From CAZRCG01 sp964598565 (lineage in GTDB: Bacteria; Bdellovibrionota; UBA2394): a stretch of DNA of 64,000 nucleotides. Below the pieces are notes generated by a model. That model ran no database searches. It worked only from the letters and a program-made list of their open reading frames with translations, and had not been told where the DNA came from. Position numbers and translations under genes: made by a program. The stretch is taken from positions 1 through 64,000 of the forward strand of contig CAZRCG010000010.1 of NCBI GenBank assembly GCA_964598565.1. Reading direction: 5' to 3'. Below are positions 24,764-33,415 of the stretch, piece after piece (within the stretch, counting starts at the first letter, position 1; the number at the start of each line of letters is the position of its first letter).

Positions 24764-26587
24764 TCAACCATCATCATTGAAGCGGCGTTCAAGATCGCTG
24801 GCCATTTTTTTAAATCGGTCGTGATGCCCACGGCGTTGGTTGGCTTCAAGATGATCGAAATTATTGAGCTCGAAGTCGCCTCTGGCACGCAACTCGGTGA
24901 TGATGCTTAACCCAAGCGAGGTCGCTAGAGCCGAGAAGTCAAAGGCGCTCTTTGTAAACTCAGCACTCATTTTATCGCCGACAACGAGAGCGGTCTTCGT
25001 AGGGATTCTACGATTTCGAATCATCTGGATAAGTGCGTCGACAATGGCCTTATGGGCTTCGCCCTGAATAATAATCTTAAGCTGCGGAACGAGCTGATCG
25101 AAGAGAATGGCGGGCGCTGGTGAAGCAGGAAGTGGGGGAGGATCTTCCGGCAATTCGGAAGTCACTTCGGGCTCGGTGGTATCAGGTATATCTGTGCCGC
25201 CACTCTCCGTATTTGGCGTATTGGAGCCTCCACTTTCGGGATTACTCGTATCGGAGCTGCCATTTTCAGTTTCTGGCGTCTCCGCTTCACCGGGCGCGTC
25301 CGAGTTGTCTGGCGTCTCCTCGTTACCTGTCTCCGTTTCACCGGACACTTCAGTATTAGAAGGCGACTCTGTCTCGGCTATGTCTGAATCGTTGGGGGGA
25401 CTGCTCTCTGCATGTTCTGGCTGCGGAGTTTCTTCCTGCGGCGATTCTGTTTCAGTGTCGGCAGTGATGGGGCCGGTTGTCCCGCTCTCTGGTGTTAGGT
25501 CAGGCGCTGGGACAGATTCGTTCTCTGACACCGGCTCAGATTCCGGTACGGAGCCACTCTCTGGCACGGACCCACCCTCTGCTTCTGTTTCAGGCGTAGA
25601 TTCCAAATCTGGCTCTGGTTCGGGTTCTGATTCAGGCACCGGCGCTGGTGGTGTGGGCGGACTCGGTATTGAAAGAGTCGCCGTATTTGAAAATGAGTCA
25701 CTTCGTGAAACATTGAAAGCACGAACGCGGTAGGTATAGGTCTGACCTTCTTCCACCGTTTTGTCTAAATAAAATACTTGATTGCTAGGGGTGGTGGCCA
25801 GATCGGTGAAGGTTTCGGCGTCGGTGGAACGTTCAACAATAAATCCATCTTCCCCTAAGCTATTGTCTGTCCATGAGAGAAGAATCGAACGTTTACTCGC
25901 CAGACGAATGCTCAAATCAGTGGGAGCAGGGGGCTCCTTAAACTGCTGCAGAATAAACTCTGCGACATAGTCGGCTGCTTCGGCATTGTCGATTCCTAAC
26001 AAGTAATCATAGCGTTTGGTGGTTTTGGCTTCCTCCAAAAGAGTCGACAGGGTGGCAGAATCATTCGTGGCGACCACAATCTCGCGAATCAGGCTCCAGT
26101 TTTTGTTATCTTTGAGAGCCTGCATGAGTTCAAGGTTAGGAATGGAATGGGTGGTCTTTACAAACTCACGAACCGCACTTTCGACATAGAGAGGATTTTC
26201 AGTGGATAGCAACTCCACCAGCTCACGGCTGACAGCATTGAGAATTCGTGTTTTTCCGATGAGCTCGCTTGCTTGAACCCGAACCGACGAATTGATGGCG
26301 GCATACAAGACCTTGTCAGCTTGAAGTACTGCTAAGAGAGATTGCCGAAGGTCCGCCCGCCACGACAGATCAAGATTGCTTTTTAGAATACGAGTCAAAT
26401 CATTGAGGCCACGTCTTACCACAGCCACGTCTTGTATATACGCGATACGGTCGATAGCTCGCCGAACTTGTGTTTCGCTGACCACAGCAGTTTGATTGGT
26501 AGATGTTTGACTATGAAGAACGTCGTCGAAAAAACTAATCGACATGGCGAATGCGAATAGACATATCACGAGCAATCGTAGATTCAA
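24764..26587 (-). CDS. Exported FN3-domain protein with long acidic Pro/Glu/Ser/Thr linker
   Basis: The TTG start at 26587 has an AAGGGG ribosome site 6 nt upstream. An N-terminal signal (LLVICLFAFAMSISFF) is followed by a helical, HEAT-like region (about 30-215), then a fibronectin type III domain (about 220-315) with SILLSWTDNSLGEDGFIVER and GQTYTYRVRAFN. Next comes a low-complexity stretch of about 180 residues dominated by Pro, Glu, Ser and Thr (for example PESEPEPEPDLESTPETEA), suited to span a cell wall or periplasm. The C-terminal 110 residues are a globular helical domain. It precedes the glycine-rich and zinc-ribbon genes on the same strand and may belong to the same envelope system. 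Confidence 0.75.
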   Translation of the reverse strand: MNLRLLVICLFAFAMSISFFDDVLHSQTSTNQTAVVSETQVRRAIDRIAYIQDVAVVRRGLNDLTRILKSNLDLSWRADLRQSLLAVLQADKVLYAAINSSVRVQASELIGKTRILNAVSRELVELLSTENPLYVESAVREFVKTTHSIPNLELMQALKDNKNWSLIREIVVATNDSATLSTLLEEAKTTKRYDYLLGIDNAEAADYVAEFILQQFKEPPAPTDLSIRLASKRSILLSWTDNSLGEDGFIVERSTDAETFTDLATTPSNQVFYLDKTVEEGQTYTYRVRAFNVSRSDSFSNTATLSIPSPPTPPAPVPESEPEPEPDLESTPETEAEGGSVPESGSVPESEPVSENESVPAPDLTPESGTTGPITADTETESPQEETPQPEHAESSPPNDSDIAETESPSNTEVSGETETGNEETPDNSDAPGEAETPETENGSSDTSNPESGGSNTPNTESGGTDIPDTTEPEVTSELPEDPPPLPASPAPAILFDQLVPQLKIIIQGEAHKAIVDALIQMIRNRRIPTKTALVVGDKMSAEFTKSAFDFSALATSLGLSIITELRARGDFELNNFDHLEANQRRGHHDRFKKMASDLERRFNDDG

Positions 26588-26689
26588 GAAAGACCCCTTC
26601 CAGGTACTTTTATAGCAATTTCAAAAGTTTAGAGCGACAGAATTTTATTGAGAACCTAGAGTCGAATCGCACACGTCGGCTCCCCCTTC

Positions 26690-26718
26690 TTGTCAAAGTA
26701 GCTACTGGGGGCTACAAT
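26690..26718 (+). promoter_or_regulatory. Promoter and operator-like inverted repeat of Phd/PIN module
   Basis: TTGTCA (26690-26695) and TACAAT (26713-26718) are separated by exactly 17 bp. GTAGC (26698-26702) and GCTAC (26711-26715) form an inverted repeat running from the spacer into the -10, a good site for autoregulation by the antitoxin. The ATG at 26726 is 7 nt after TACAAT, so the transcript should start at or one base before it. Confidence 0.7.
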
Positions 26719-26725
26719 CAAAAAT

Positions 26726-27025
26726 ATGGAAAAGGTTAGAAGCGTGGGAGTTAAAGAGCTTAAGAATAAATTAAGCGAATATTTAGCTCAGGTGCGCTTA
26801 GGAACCAGAATCCTTGTAACAGACCGTAATGAGGTCATAGCGGAACTTCAAAGCGCTCATTTGCCTAGGCGCTCTATAGAAAAGGCTCTTCCACTTCTGC
26901 AATTGTGGGGTCACGAAGGCAAAGTGAAACCCTCTCGACGCGCTCTGTCTAAACTCGGCGTTTCTCCGCTAAAGATCTCGAAAAGGTTATCTCATGATTT
27001 GATAAGAGAGACACGTGGCGACTGA
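26726..27025 (+). CDS. Phd/YefM-type antitoxin
   Basis: The 99-aa protein opens with SVGVKELKNKLSEYLAQVR and continues TRILVTDRNEVIAEL, the classic Phd/YefM fold that dimerises and binds operator DNA. The C-terminal half (HLPRRSIEKALPLLQLWG onward) is the basic, disordered tail that should neutralise the toxin. It overlaps the PIN toxin gene by 11 nt. The promoter and a short inverted repeat lie directly upstream, as expected for autoregulation. Confidence 0.88.
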   Translation: MEKVRSVGVKELKNKLSEYLAQVRLGTRILVTDRNEVIAELQSAHLPRRSIEKALPLLQLWGHEGKVKPSRRALSKLGVSPLKISKRLSHDLIRETRGD

Positions 27026-27443
27026 TATTCTCTATTTAGAAACCTCCGCTTGGTTGACTTGGTTGTTAGGGGAGCCTGAAAGCCTTCGTTTGCAGAAAAT
27101 TTTGGACAAGGCGGCTGCGATTCTCACGTCTCGTCTCACCCTGATTGAGTGCGAGAGAGCTCTGATAGTGGCTGAAGAAAGTGATAGAATTAGTCCGGCG
27201 GACCGGATGAAGGCTTTAGGGGTGTGTCACCAGAAGTCTTCAGAGTGGGTAATTATGGAAATTCATGAAGAGATAGCGCTTAGAGCGTCTCAAAGATTTC
27301 CCATTGAGCCGGTACGTTCGCTAGATGCCATCCATTTGGCGACGGCCCTTCAATTTCTTCAAGCGGAGCCGACCCTGAAGGTCGTGTCACTTGATAAGCG
27401 AATTCTATTAAATTTGACCCCTCTTGGGTTGAAGAGTGTGTAG
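27015..27443 (+). CDS. PIN-domain toxin (VapC-like ribonuclease)
   Basis: The start is GTG at 27015 inside the antitoxin gene. The 142-aa PIN domain has acidic residues in the expected places: LYLETSAWLTWLLG (Glu in place of the usual first Asp), TLIECERALI, VRSLDAIHLATALQFL and VVSLDKRI. PIN toxins of the VapC type cleave tRNA or rRNA using these carboxylates and Mg2+. Glu for Asp at the first position occurs in other members and need not abolish activity. It forms a two-gene toxin-antitoxin module with the Phd-type gene; partnering of PIN with Phd/YefM rather than a VapB fold is common. Confidence 0.88.
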   Translation: MATDILYLETSAWLTWLLGEPESLRLQKILDKAAAILTSRLTLIECERALIVAEESDRISPADRMKALGVCHQKSSEWVIMEIHEEIALRASQRFPIEPVRSLDAIHLATALQFLQAEPTLKVVSLDKRILLNLTPLGLKSV

Positions 27444-27468
27444 GGAATCTAGCGTTCCCATCTCACCT

Positions 27469-28368
27469 TCAGGCTTTCGTGCGAATAAAACGTAGGCCTA
27501 CCAAAATAAAGCCTGCGCCTACAAAGGCATTCCAAGGTGGAATCGACCCAAAAAAAAGAAAATCAAATAAAAGCGCCGTCACAGGCAGAAGATAGGCGAT
27601 GGCGCCCGCTTTTACCGAGCCTATTCCCTTAATCAACTGAAAGTAGAGGTAGAATCCAATCGCACTAGGAACAAGGCCCAAATAGACGAGATAGAGTATC
27701 GCATCCAAATTGTTAGCGAGGGTCTCTGTCGAGACGAGAGGTTCGACGGTAAAGCTTATGAGCCCAATGAAGAGCGCGCTTACGAGGTGCTGATGCAAAG
27801 TCATGGTGAAGAGGGGGATATGATTTTGGCTGGTCAGAACTTTATGGCTGAGGACATTGCCGATGGCGTAGCAAACGGCCATCGCTAAAATGGCGAGGCC
27901 GCCGAGAAGCTCTTGGTCTTTGAGAGGCAGAGTCAAATCGTTGGCAAACACAAATATGATACCCAAAAAACCCAGAATTAATCCCACCACAAGTTCTCTT
28001 TCGAGGCGCTTGGCTCGAAGTGAGGAGATGGCGACTTGAAACAGAGCCGTCCAGAGGGGGACGGTTCCATTGAGAAGACCAGCCAGTCCTGGTGCAATAA
28101 ACTGCTCTCCCCAAAATAGAAAGGCAAAGGGCAGGCCAATCATGATGAAGCCTAATGGCCATATGCGCGCCATAGCCTGTCGACTAATGAGAAGAGATTC
28201 GCCGCGGTAGAGACAAATTAACGCCAGCGATAAAGACGCGAAGGCCAGTCGAACTGCGGCAGCAAAGATAGGCGGCAAAACTTCGACAATATGACGGATG
28301 ACAATAAATGAAGCGCCCCAAATCAGACTTAGGACAACAAAATAAAGGACGACCTTATTTTTTCTCAC
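27469..28368 (-). CDS. DMT-superfamily transporter (EamA type)
   Basis: The 299-aa protein has ten predicted membrane helices arranged as two EamA repeats: VVLYFVVLSLIWGASFIVIR opens the first and LLGGLAILAMAVCYAIGNVL the second. The GTG start at 28368 lies 9 nt after the stop of the deoxyhypusine-synthase homologue, so the two are probably co-transcribed. Substrates of EamA exporters are varied (amino acids, purines, polyamine-like compounds) and cannot be told from the sequence. A polyamine link is possible given its neighbour. Confidence 0.85.
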   Translation of the reverse strand: MRKNKVVLYFVVLSLIWGASFIVIRHIVEVLPPIFAAAVRLAFASLSLALICLYRGESLLISRQAMARIWPLGFIMIGLPFAFLFWGEQFIAPGLAGLLNGTVPLWTALFQVAISSLRAKRLERELVVGLILGFLGIIFVFANDLTLPLKDQELLGGLAILAMAVCYAIGNVLSHKVLTSQNHIPLFTMTLHQHLVSALFIGLISFTVEPLVSTETLANNLDAILYLVYLGLVPSAIGFYLYFQLIKGIGSVKAGAIAYLLPVTALLFDFLFFGSIPPWNAFVGAGFILVGLRFIRTKA

Positions 28369-28377
28369 AATTTTTTC

Positions 28378-29352
28378 TCACCAGCCGAGAACGTAGGCGA
28401 AAATCAGAGGTGCGACAATGCTTGCATCCGACTCAATCACAAACTTAGGCGTCGCAACCCCGAGCTTACCCCACGTGATTTTCTCATTGGGCACAGCTCC
28501 TGAATAAGATCCGTAGCTTGTGGTGGAATCCGAAATTTGACAAAAATACGACCACAAGGGAATGGAGCGCTCCTGCAAATCTTGACTGATCATAGGCACC
28601 ACGCAAATGGGAAAGTCTCCGGCAATACCCCCTCCAATTTGAAAAAATCCGATACGAGTATTCGCCGATGTCTTTCGGTACCAATCGGCAAGCTTAATCA
28701 TATAGTGAATGCCGCTTTTTATCGTGGTCACATGTTTGATTTCGCCTGTAATGCAGTGGCTGGCGAAAATATTACCTAGGGTAGAGTCTTCCCATCCGGG
28801 AACAAATAGAGGGAGGTTTTTCTCAGCAGCCGCCAGGAGCCATGAGTTCTTAGGATCAATTTGATACGAATCTTTCAAAACGCCACTCAATAAAATTTGG
28901 TAAATAAATTCGTGGGGCAGGTAGCTCTTTGCTTCATGGTCGGCCTTCTTCCATTCTTTCAACACAAATTGTTCGATGCGACGAATGGCTTCTTCTTCGG
29001 GAATGCAGGTATCTGTGACTCGATTGAGATGTCTCTCTAAAAGCTTTTCTTCATCGCTCGAGGTTAAATCTCGGTAATTAGGAATTCTCACGTAGTGTTC
29101 ATGCGCCACCAAATTGAAGACGTCTTCTTCAAGATTGGCACCTGTACATGTGATAGCATGAACTTTTCCCTGTCGAATCATTTCAGCGAGGGAAATGCCT
29201 AGCTCCGCCGTACTCATAGCACCCGCCATCGTGACGAACATTTGGCCGCCAGAATCAACTAAGCTCTTGTAGGCCTCTGCTGCATCCACCAGCGTAGCCG
29301 CGTTGAAATGTCGAAAATGGGTGGTGATGAAATCGCTAATAGGTTTGGCCAT
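28378..29352 (-). CDS. Deoxyhypusine synthase-family protein
   Basis: The 324-aa protein (start ATG 29352) has the DHS fold: MFVTMAGAMSTAELGISLAE and HAITCTGANLEEDVFN form the NAD-binding part, and EKITWGKLG contains K296 at the position of the lysine that forms the enzyme-butylamine intermediate in eukaryotic and archaeal DHS. Bacteria have no eIF5A; bacterial homologues are thought to act as polyamine aminobutyl-transferases such as homospermidine synthases. speA for agmatine/putrescine production lies 20 kb away. A longer open frame to 29559 lacks family similarity and overlaps the divergent HDOD gene. TATGCT lies 6 nt before the ATG. Confidence 0.88.
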   Translation of the reverse strand: MAKPISDFITTHFRHFNAATLVDAAEAYKSLVDSGGQMFVTMAGAMSTAELGISLAEMIRQGKVHAITCTGANLEEDVFNLVAHEHYVRIPNYRDLTSSDEEKLLERHLNRVTDTCIPEEEAIRRIEQFVLKEWKKADHEAKSYLPHEFIYQILLSGVLKDSYQIDPKNSWLLAAAEKNLPLFVPGWEDSTLGNIFASHCITGEIKHVTTIKSGIHYMIKLADWYRKTSANTRIGFFQIGGGIAGDFPICVVPMISQDLQERSIPLWSYFCQISDSTTSYGSYSGAVPNEKITWGKLGVATPKFVIESDASIVAPLIFAYVLGW

Positions 29353-29434
29353 GGCGCAAGCATAGAAAGTGATGGCGCAACGCACAAGCAGAAAACGATT
29401 TAGTGATAGAGGCCATCTCATGCCACAATGATCC

Positions 29435-30277
29435 ATGGCCCAAAAGAGCCTCATGGTCGAAGCCCTCGAAGCAATGGAGACAACGCGATCCTCGATGGCG
29501 TTTATGGAGGCGCTACGAATTTTAAAATCGCCCAAGAGTAATGCTGAGACCGTGGCCAAGGCGATTGAGTTTGATCCTAAGTTAACGAGTCATCTTTTGC
29601 GTGAAGTGAATTCGCCGTTTTATGCTCTCACCAATAAGGTCGAAAAACTGGATCATGCTATTTCTTTGCTTGGGTTTGATCGCATTGAAGAGGTATTGAA
29701 TAAGGCTGCCGAAAGTCAAATGTTTGAGCACTCGGACAAGTCTTACCGTGATATGTTAGCCTTTAGACGCCACGGCGCCGCGGTGGCCTGCATTGCCGAG
29801 AAGTTGGCCGAAGAACTTAAACTCGATAAGCCAGAAGAATTTTTTGAAGCCGGCATGATGCACGATATTGGCAAATATTTGTATCTTACCAAGTTCACCA
29901 AAGACTTCGATAAGTTGGTGCGGGAAGTTCGAGAAACGGGCGAGCCCATGTACAAAGTCGAGCGCAAGTATTTGGGCACTGACCACGCCGAACTCGGCGA
30001 ACTGATGGCTGAAGCTTGGGGACTTAGCGATACGGTGCGAGCCGCCGTACGCTATCACCACGAGATCTCCGACAAAGAGCGCGATCGATTAACGACCCGA
30101 GAAGCGATGATCGTCGAGCTGGTATCGTATGCCAATTTGTTGTCTCACTCGAATCGATTCGGAGGCCCAAGGGAGGCTCCTGAGCCACCCGCCATTTTGA
30201 CTCACGATGATGTGAGCCGCTGTATCACTCTGGCTCAGAGTCGCTTTGAAGAGGTTTCTCGAGAGCTCGATTTGTAG
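29435..30277 (+). CDS. HDOD-domain protein
   Basis: This 280-aa protein consists of one HDOD domain. FDPKLTSHLLREVNSPFYAL and DHAISLLGFDRIEEVLNKA are the usual HDOD N-terminal helices, and FEAGMMHDIGKYLYL retains the HD-type His-Asp, followed by GTDHAELGELMAEAWGL and VRYHHE. HDOD proteins usually act as signalling scaffolds, linked to chemotaxis, cyclic-di-GMP or motility, rather than phosphohydrolases, although this copy keeps the HD pair. It is divergent from the DHS gene with 82 nt between. No Shine-Dalgarno is seen at either the 29435 ATG or the next in-frame ATG at 29453. Confidence 0.87.
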   Translation: MAQKSLMVEALEAMETTRSSMAFMEALRILKSPKSNAETVAKAIEFDPKLTSHLLREVNSPFYALTNKVEKLDHAISLLGFDRIEEVLNKAAESQMFEHSDKSYRDMLAFRRHGAAVACIAEKLAEELKLDKPEEFFEAGMMHDIGKYLYLTKFTKDFDKLVREVRETGEPMYKVERKYLGTDHAELGELMAEAWGLSDTVRAAVRYHHEISDKERDRLTTREAMIVELVSYANLLSHSNRFGGPREAPEPPAILTHDDVSRCITLAQSRFEEVSRELDL

Positions 30278-30384
30278 GGGTTCTTTGATATCTTGAGAGG
30301 CATCAGGCAGTTCCTAAAGATCAGATCTCTTTTTGAAGTTTTACTACGACATTGACTTTTTACCTTGGGCGCGAACAATGAATT

Positions 30385-32664
30385 ATGACGAGCGCATCCA
30401 GCCCCGATACCACAGCAGATCTTGTTCAAAAGACTTTCGAGAAACTTCAAAAGAATATCCCCGTGCTGCGAAAGCGATTGAACCGAGCACTGACCCTTTC
30501 GGAGAAACTCTTATTGGGGCATTTAGAAGATCCCGAAAATCAAGCTCTATCGCGAGGAGAGGCCACGCTTCGTCTCCGACCCGATCGAGTGGCGATGCAA
30601 GATGCCACGGCTCAGATGGCCATTCTTCAGTTCATGCAGTCGGGCATAGAACGCGTTCTGGTGCCATCGAGTGTTCACTGTGATCATCTGATACAAGCGC
30701 ATAAGGGCTCCTCAGCGGACACTGCAACAGCCGTAACAACCAATAAAGAAGTTTACGATTTTTTGGCATCGGCTTCGAGTAAGTATGGCATTGGATTTTG
30801 GGGTCCAGGGGCCGGAATTATTCATCAGGTCGTTCTTGAAAAATATGGTTTTCCTGGAGCGCTCATTATTGGAACCGACTCCCATACCCCGAACGGCGGA
30901 GGTCTAGGCATGTTGGCGATTGGCGTCGGAGGGGCTGACGCTTCTGAGACAATGGCAGGCCTACCTTGGGAAGTTTTGCATCCCAAGGTTATTGGAATAA
31001 AACTTACGGGCAAATTAAATGGATGGACCTCGCCGAAGGATATCATTCTGAAGGTCTGTGAACTATTGACCGTGAAAGGCGGTACCAACGCGATTGTGGA
31101 ATATTTTGGGCCGGGGGCCGAAAGTATTTCGTGCACTGGCAAAGGGACGATCTGCAATATGGGCGCCGAACATGGTGCAACGACCAGCGTATTTCCGTTT
31201 GATGCCTCGATGGATCGTTATCTGAGAGCTACCGAGCGCGCCGCCATTGCAGACCTTGCGGCTCGTTACAGCGACTTGCTGAAGAATGATCCCGATGTCG
31301 ATCAAAATCCTGAGGCGTACTACGACAAGGTATTAGAAATTGATTTAAGTTCCTTAGAGCCCCATATTTGCGGGCCTCATACGCCTGACTTAGCGCGGCC
31401 CATTTCGAAAATGAAAGATGATGTGCAGAGCCATAAATACCCCGACGATCTCAAGGCTGGCCTCATTGGGAGTTGTACCAATTCGTCGTATGAAGATATC
31501 GAACGAGTGATGCATGTGGCTCGACAAGCCTTAGCGGCTGGCATTAAGTCGTCGGTTCCGTTGCTCATCACGCCGGGTTCTGAGCAGGTTTTCGAAACCA
31601 TTAAACGAGACGGCTTTATGTCGGTATTTGAAGAGATCGGCGCGACCGTTTTGGCGAATGCCTGTGGGCCTTGTATTGGCCAATGGAAGCGCGACGATAT
31701 TGCCAAGGGAGAGACCAATTCAATTATCTCATCTTACAATCGAAATTTTCCGGCGCGTAACGATGGCAATGCTCAAACGCTCTCGTTCATTGCAAGCCCT
31801 GAGGTCGTGATGGCGCTGAGCCTAGCGGGCAAACTTTCGTTTAATCCGCTGACCGATGAACTGAACACTCAGGGTAAGTCGTTAAAGTTAGAGGGCCCTT
31901 CGGCGGCTCATGATATTCCTACCAAAGGCTTTGCCATTTCCTGGAAGGGCTACCAGGCCCCATCAGCATCGGGTGCAGGCGTATCTGTTGTGATTGATCC
32001 GAAGAGTGATCGCTTGGCTTTGTTACCACCTTTTGAAGCTTGGAATGGTAAGGACTTTGTGGAGCTTCCTATTTTGCTCAAAGCGCTCGGAAAATGTACC
32101 ACCGATCATATTTCACCCGCCGGCCCCTGGCTTCGCTTTCGAGGCCATCTCGACCGAATTAGCGACAATATGTTTTTAGGGGCGGTGAATGCCTTTACCA
32201 AAGAGGTCGGCAAGGGAACCAACGTGGTCGGTGGAGACAAGGGTCAGCCGTTTTCAGTTACGGCACGCGATTACAAATCGAGGGGAATTCGTTGGGCTGT
32301 CATTGGAGATGAGAATTATGGGGAAGGTAGTTCTCGGGAGCATGCTGCGATGGAACCTCGATATCTAGGATGTGCCTTTGTCATTGCTCGCAGTTTTGCT
32401 CGCATTCATGAAACCAATCTTAAGAAACAGGGGCTCCTGCCACTGATGTTTGAGGACCCTCAGTTTTATACTCAGATTGAGGAATTCGACCGAATTTCGT
32501 TGTCGGGGTTGGCTTCGCTGGCTCCCAAGTCGCTCGTTCAAGCGCAGCTCAAGAAACCTGATGGGAAGGTAGTGGATTTTAAGCTTAAGCACTCGATGAC
32601 TGCCGAGCAAGTTCGTTGGTTTCAGGCGGGTTCTGCTCTGAATGCGGCTCGAGTGACGCTGTAA
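30385..32664 (+). CDS. acn: Aconitate hydratase, mitochondrial type
   Basis: The 759-aa enzyme converts citrate to isocitrate in the TCA cycle. DATAQMAILQFMQSG, VLVPSSVHCDHLI, GTDSHTPNGGGLGMLAIGVG and IGSCTNSSYEDIERV follow the mitochondrial aconitase type rather than the longer AcnA or the rearranged AcnB. The [4Fe-4S] cysteines are in GSCTNSS and ANACGPCIGQW. The C-terminal swivel domain is marked by GDENYGEGSSREHAAMEPR and FARIHETNLKKQGLLPL. It is full length. TTGACT at 30353-30358 and a weak AACAAT at 30374-30379 (15-bp spacer) precede it with only 5 nt to the ATG. The next gene follows after 3 nt. Confidence 0.95.
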   Translation: MTSASSPDTTADLVQKTFEKLQKNIPVLRKRLNRALTLSEKLLLGHLEDPENQALSRGEATLRLRPDRVAMQDATAQMAILQFMQSGIERVLVPSSVHCDHLIQAHKGSSADTATAVTTNKEVYDFLASASSKYGIGFWGPGAGIIHQVVLEKYGFPGALIIGTDSHTPNGGGLGMLAIGVGGADASETMAGLPWEVLHPKVIGIKLTGKLNGWTSPKDIILKVCELLTVKGGTNAIVEYFGPGAESISCTGKGTICNMGAEHGATTSVFPFDASMDRYLRATERAAIADLAARYSDLLKNDPDVDQNPEAYYDKVLEIDLSSLEPHICGPHTPDLARPISKMKDDVQSHKYPDDLKAGLIGSCTNSSYEDIERVMHVARQALAAGIKSSVPLLITPGSEQVFETIKRDGFMSVFEEIGATVLANACGPCIGQWKRDDIAKGETNSIISSYNRNFPARNDGNAQTLSFIASPEVVMALSLAGKLSFNPLTDELNTQGKSLKLEGPSAAHDIPTKGFAISWKGYQAPSASGAGVSVVIDPKSDRLALLPPFEAWNGKDFVELPILLKALGKCTTDHISPAGPWLRFRGHLDRISDNMFLGAVNAFTKEVGKGTNVVGGDKGQPFSVTARDYKSRGIRWAVIGDENYGEGSSREHAAMEPRYLGCAFVIARSFARIHETNLKKQGLLPLMFEDPQFYTQIEEFDRISLSGLASLAPKSLVQAQLKKPDGKVVDFKLKHSMTAEQVRWFQAGSALNAARVTL

Positions 32665-32667
32665 GAG

Positions 32668-33348
32668 ATGAGCTCGACTGCCTTGCCAGAGAGGACTTTA
32701 CCCGATCGTCGCAAGATGCTGGAGGATGTTCGTAGTCTTGAGAGATCCAAAAAGGTCATTGCTCAGGGGGTTCCTGAGTTTAAATTGAAACTCGTCAGTT
32801 CGTATTCTCTGGGCGCCGGGCTCTTTGCCTGTCTGGTGATTTTTTGGTGGTGGAGAATGCGGCTGAAGAAACGTCGATTCCAAGAGGAGTCTCTCGATTT
32901 TTCGAGTCGTGCTTCTGAAGGTCTGACAAAGTCGCGTGCCAGCCAGGGAAGTCGATCTCGGTCAAGCTTGCAGGGTGGTTGGCAGGATTCGACAGACAAC
33001 CACGATGACCTTTCATCAAGCGCTAAAGATCGACCTGTCGAAGCTCTTAAAGATCTAAACCCGGAGCAGAAAGCTCTTTTACGTGAGCGAAGCGATCAGG
33101 TTTTTTCGGGTGTGAGCATGATTCAAGATGTTGAGGTGCTAAAGCGAAATAAGGCTCTCGAGCTGCAGGAATCAAGCTCTGTGGGCGATAGTGATGACGT
33201 CTCTTCGGTCGACAAAGTATTATTTGAATCAGAGCTGTCTCCCGTGGTTGAGGAGCACGCGAGCGATGGACATTTTTCGAAGCTTTCGCTGTCGGGCGAC
33301 TTTCTCTTTGACGAGGATGACCATAAGAAAAATAGCGATGATGGCTAG
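32668..33348 (+). CDS. Small membrane-anchored hypothetical protein downstream of acn
   Basis: The ATG lies three bases after the aconitase stop, so it is co-transcribed and probably translationally coupled. Residues 1-45 are basic and cytoplasmic-looking, 46-66 form one membrane helix (SLGAGLFACLVIFWWWRMRL), and the remainder is a Ser/Asp/Glu-rich, mostly disordered tail containing a short amphipathic piece (EQKALLRERSDQVFSGVSMI). No family is recognised. Low-complexity acidic tails of this kind often serve as protein tethers, but I can give no function. Confidence 0.65.
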   Translation: MSSTALPERTLPDRRKMLEDVRSLERSKKVIAQGVPEFKLKLVSSYSLGAGLFACLVIFWWWRMRLKKRRFQEESLDFSSRASEGLTKSRASQGSRSRSSLQGGWQDSTDNHDDLSSSAKDRPVEALKDLNPEQKALLRERSDQVFSGVSMIQDVEVLKRNKALELQESSSVGDSDDVSSVDKVLFESELSPVVEEHASDGHFSKLSLSGDFLFDEDDHKKNSDDG

Positions 33349-33415
33349 TCTGACAAACGACTAGGATGACTCCAGTCTGAGCCGCCTTACGACGAAGTAT
33401 TACGATTTATTCGGG

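Noticed and set aside
25107..25733. Plus-strand 208-aa Gly/Ser/Val-rich open frame
   Set aside because: Shadow of the Pro/Glu/Ser/Thr linker in the FN3 gene on the minus strand. Composition is explained entirely by the low-complexity codons opposite.
29353..29559. N-terminal extension of the DHS-family protein
   Set aside because: These 69 codons show no family similarity and overlap the divergent HDOD gene; the ATG at 29352 gives the expected start.
33345..33364. CTAGTC/GACTAG inverted repeat at the end of the gene after acn
   Set aside because: Short, overlaps the stop codon and has no T-run. Not enough to call a terminator.
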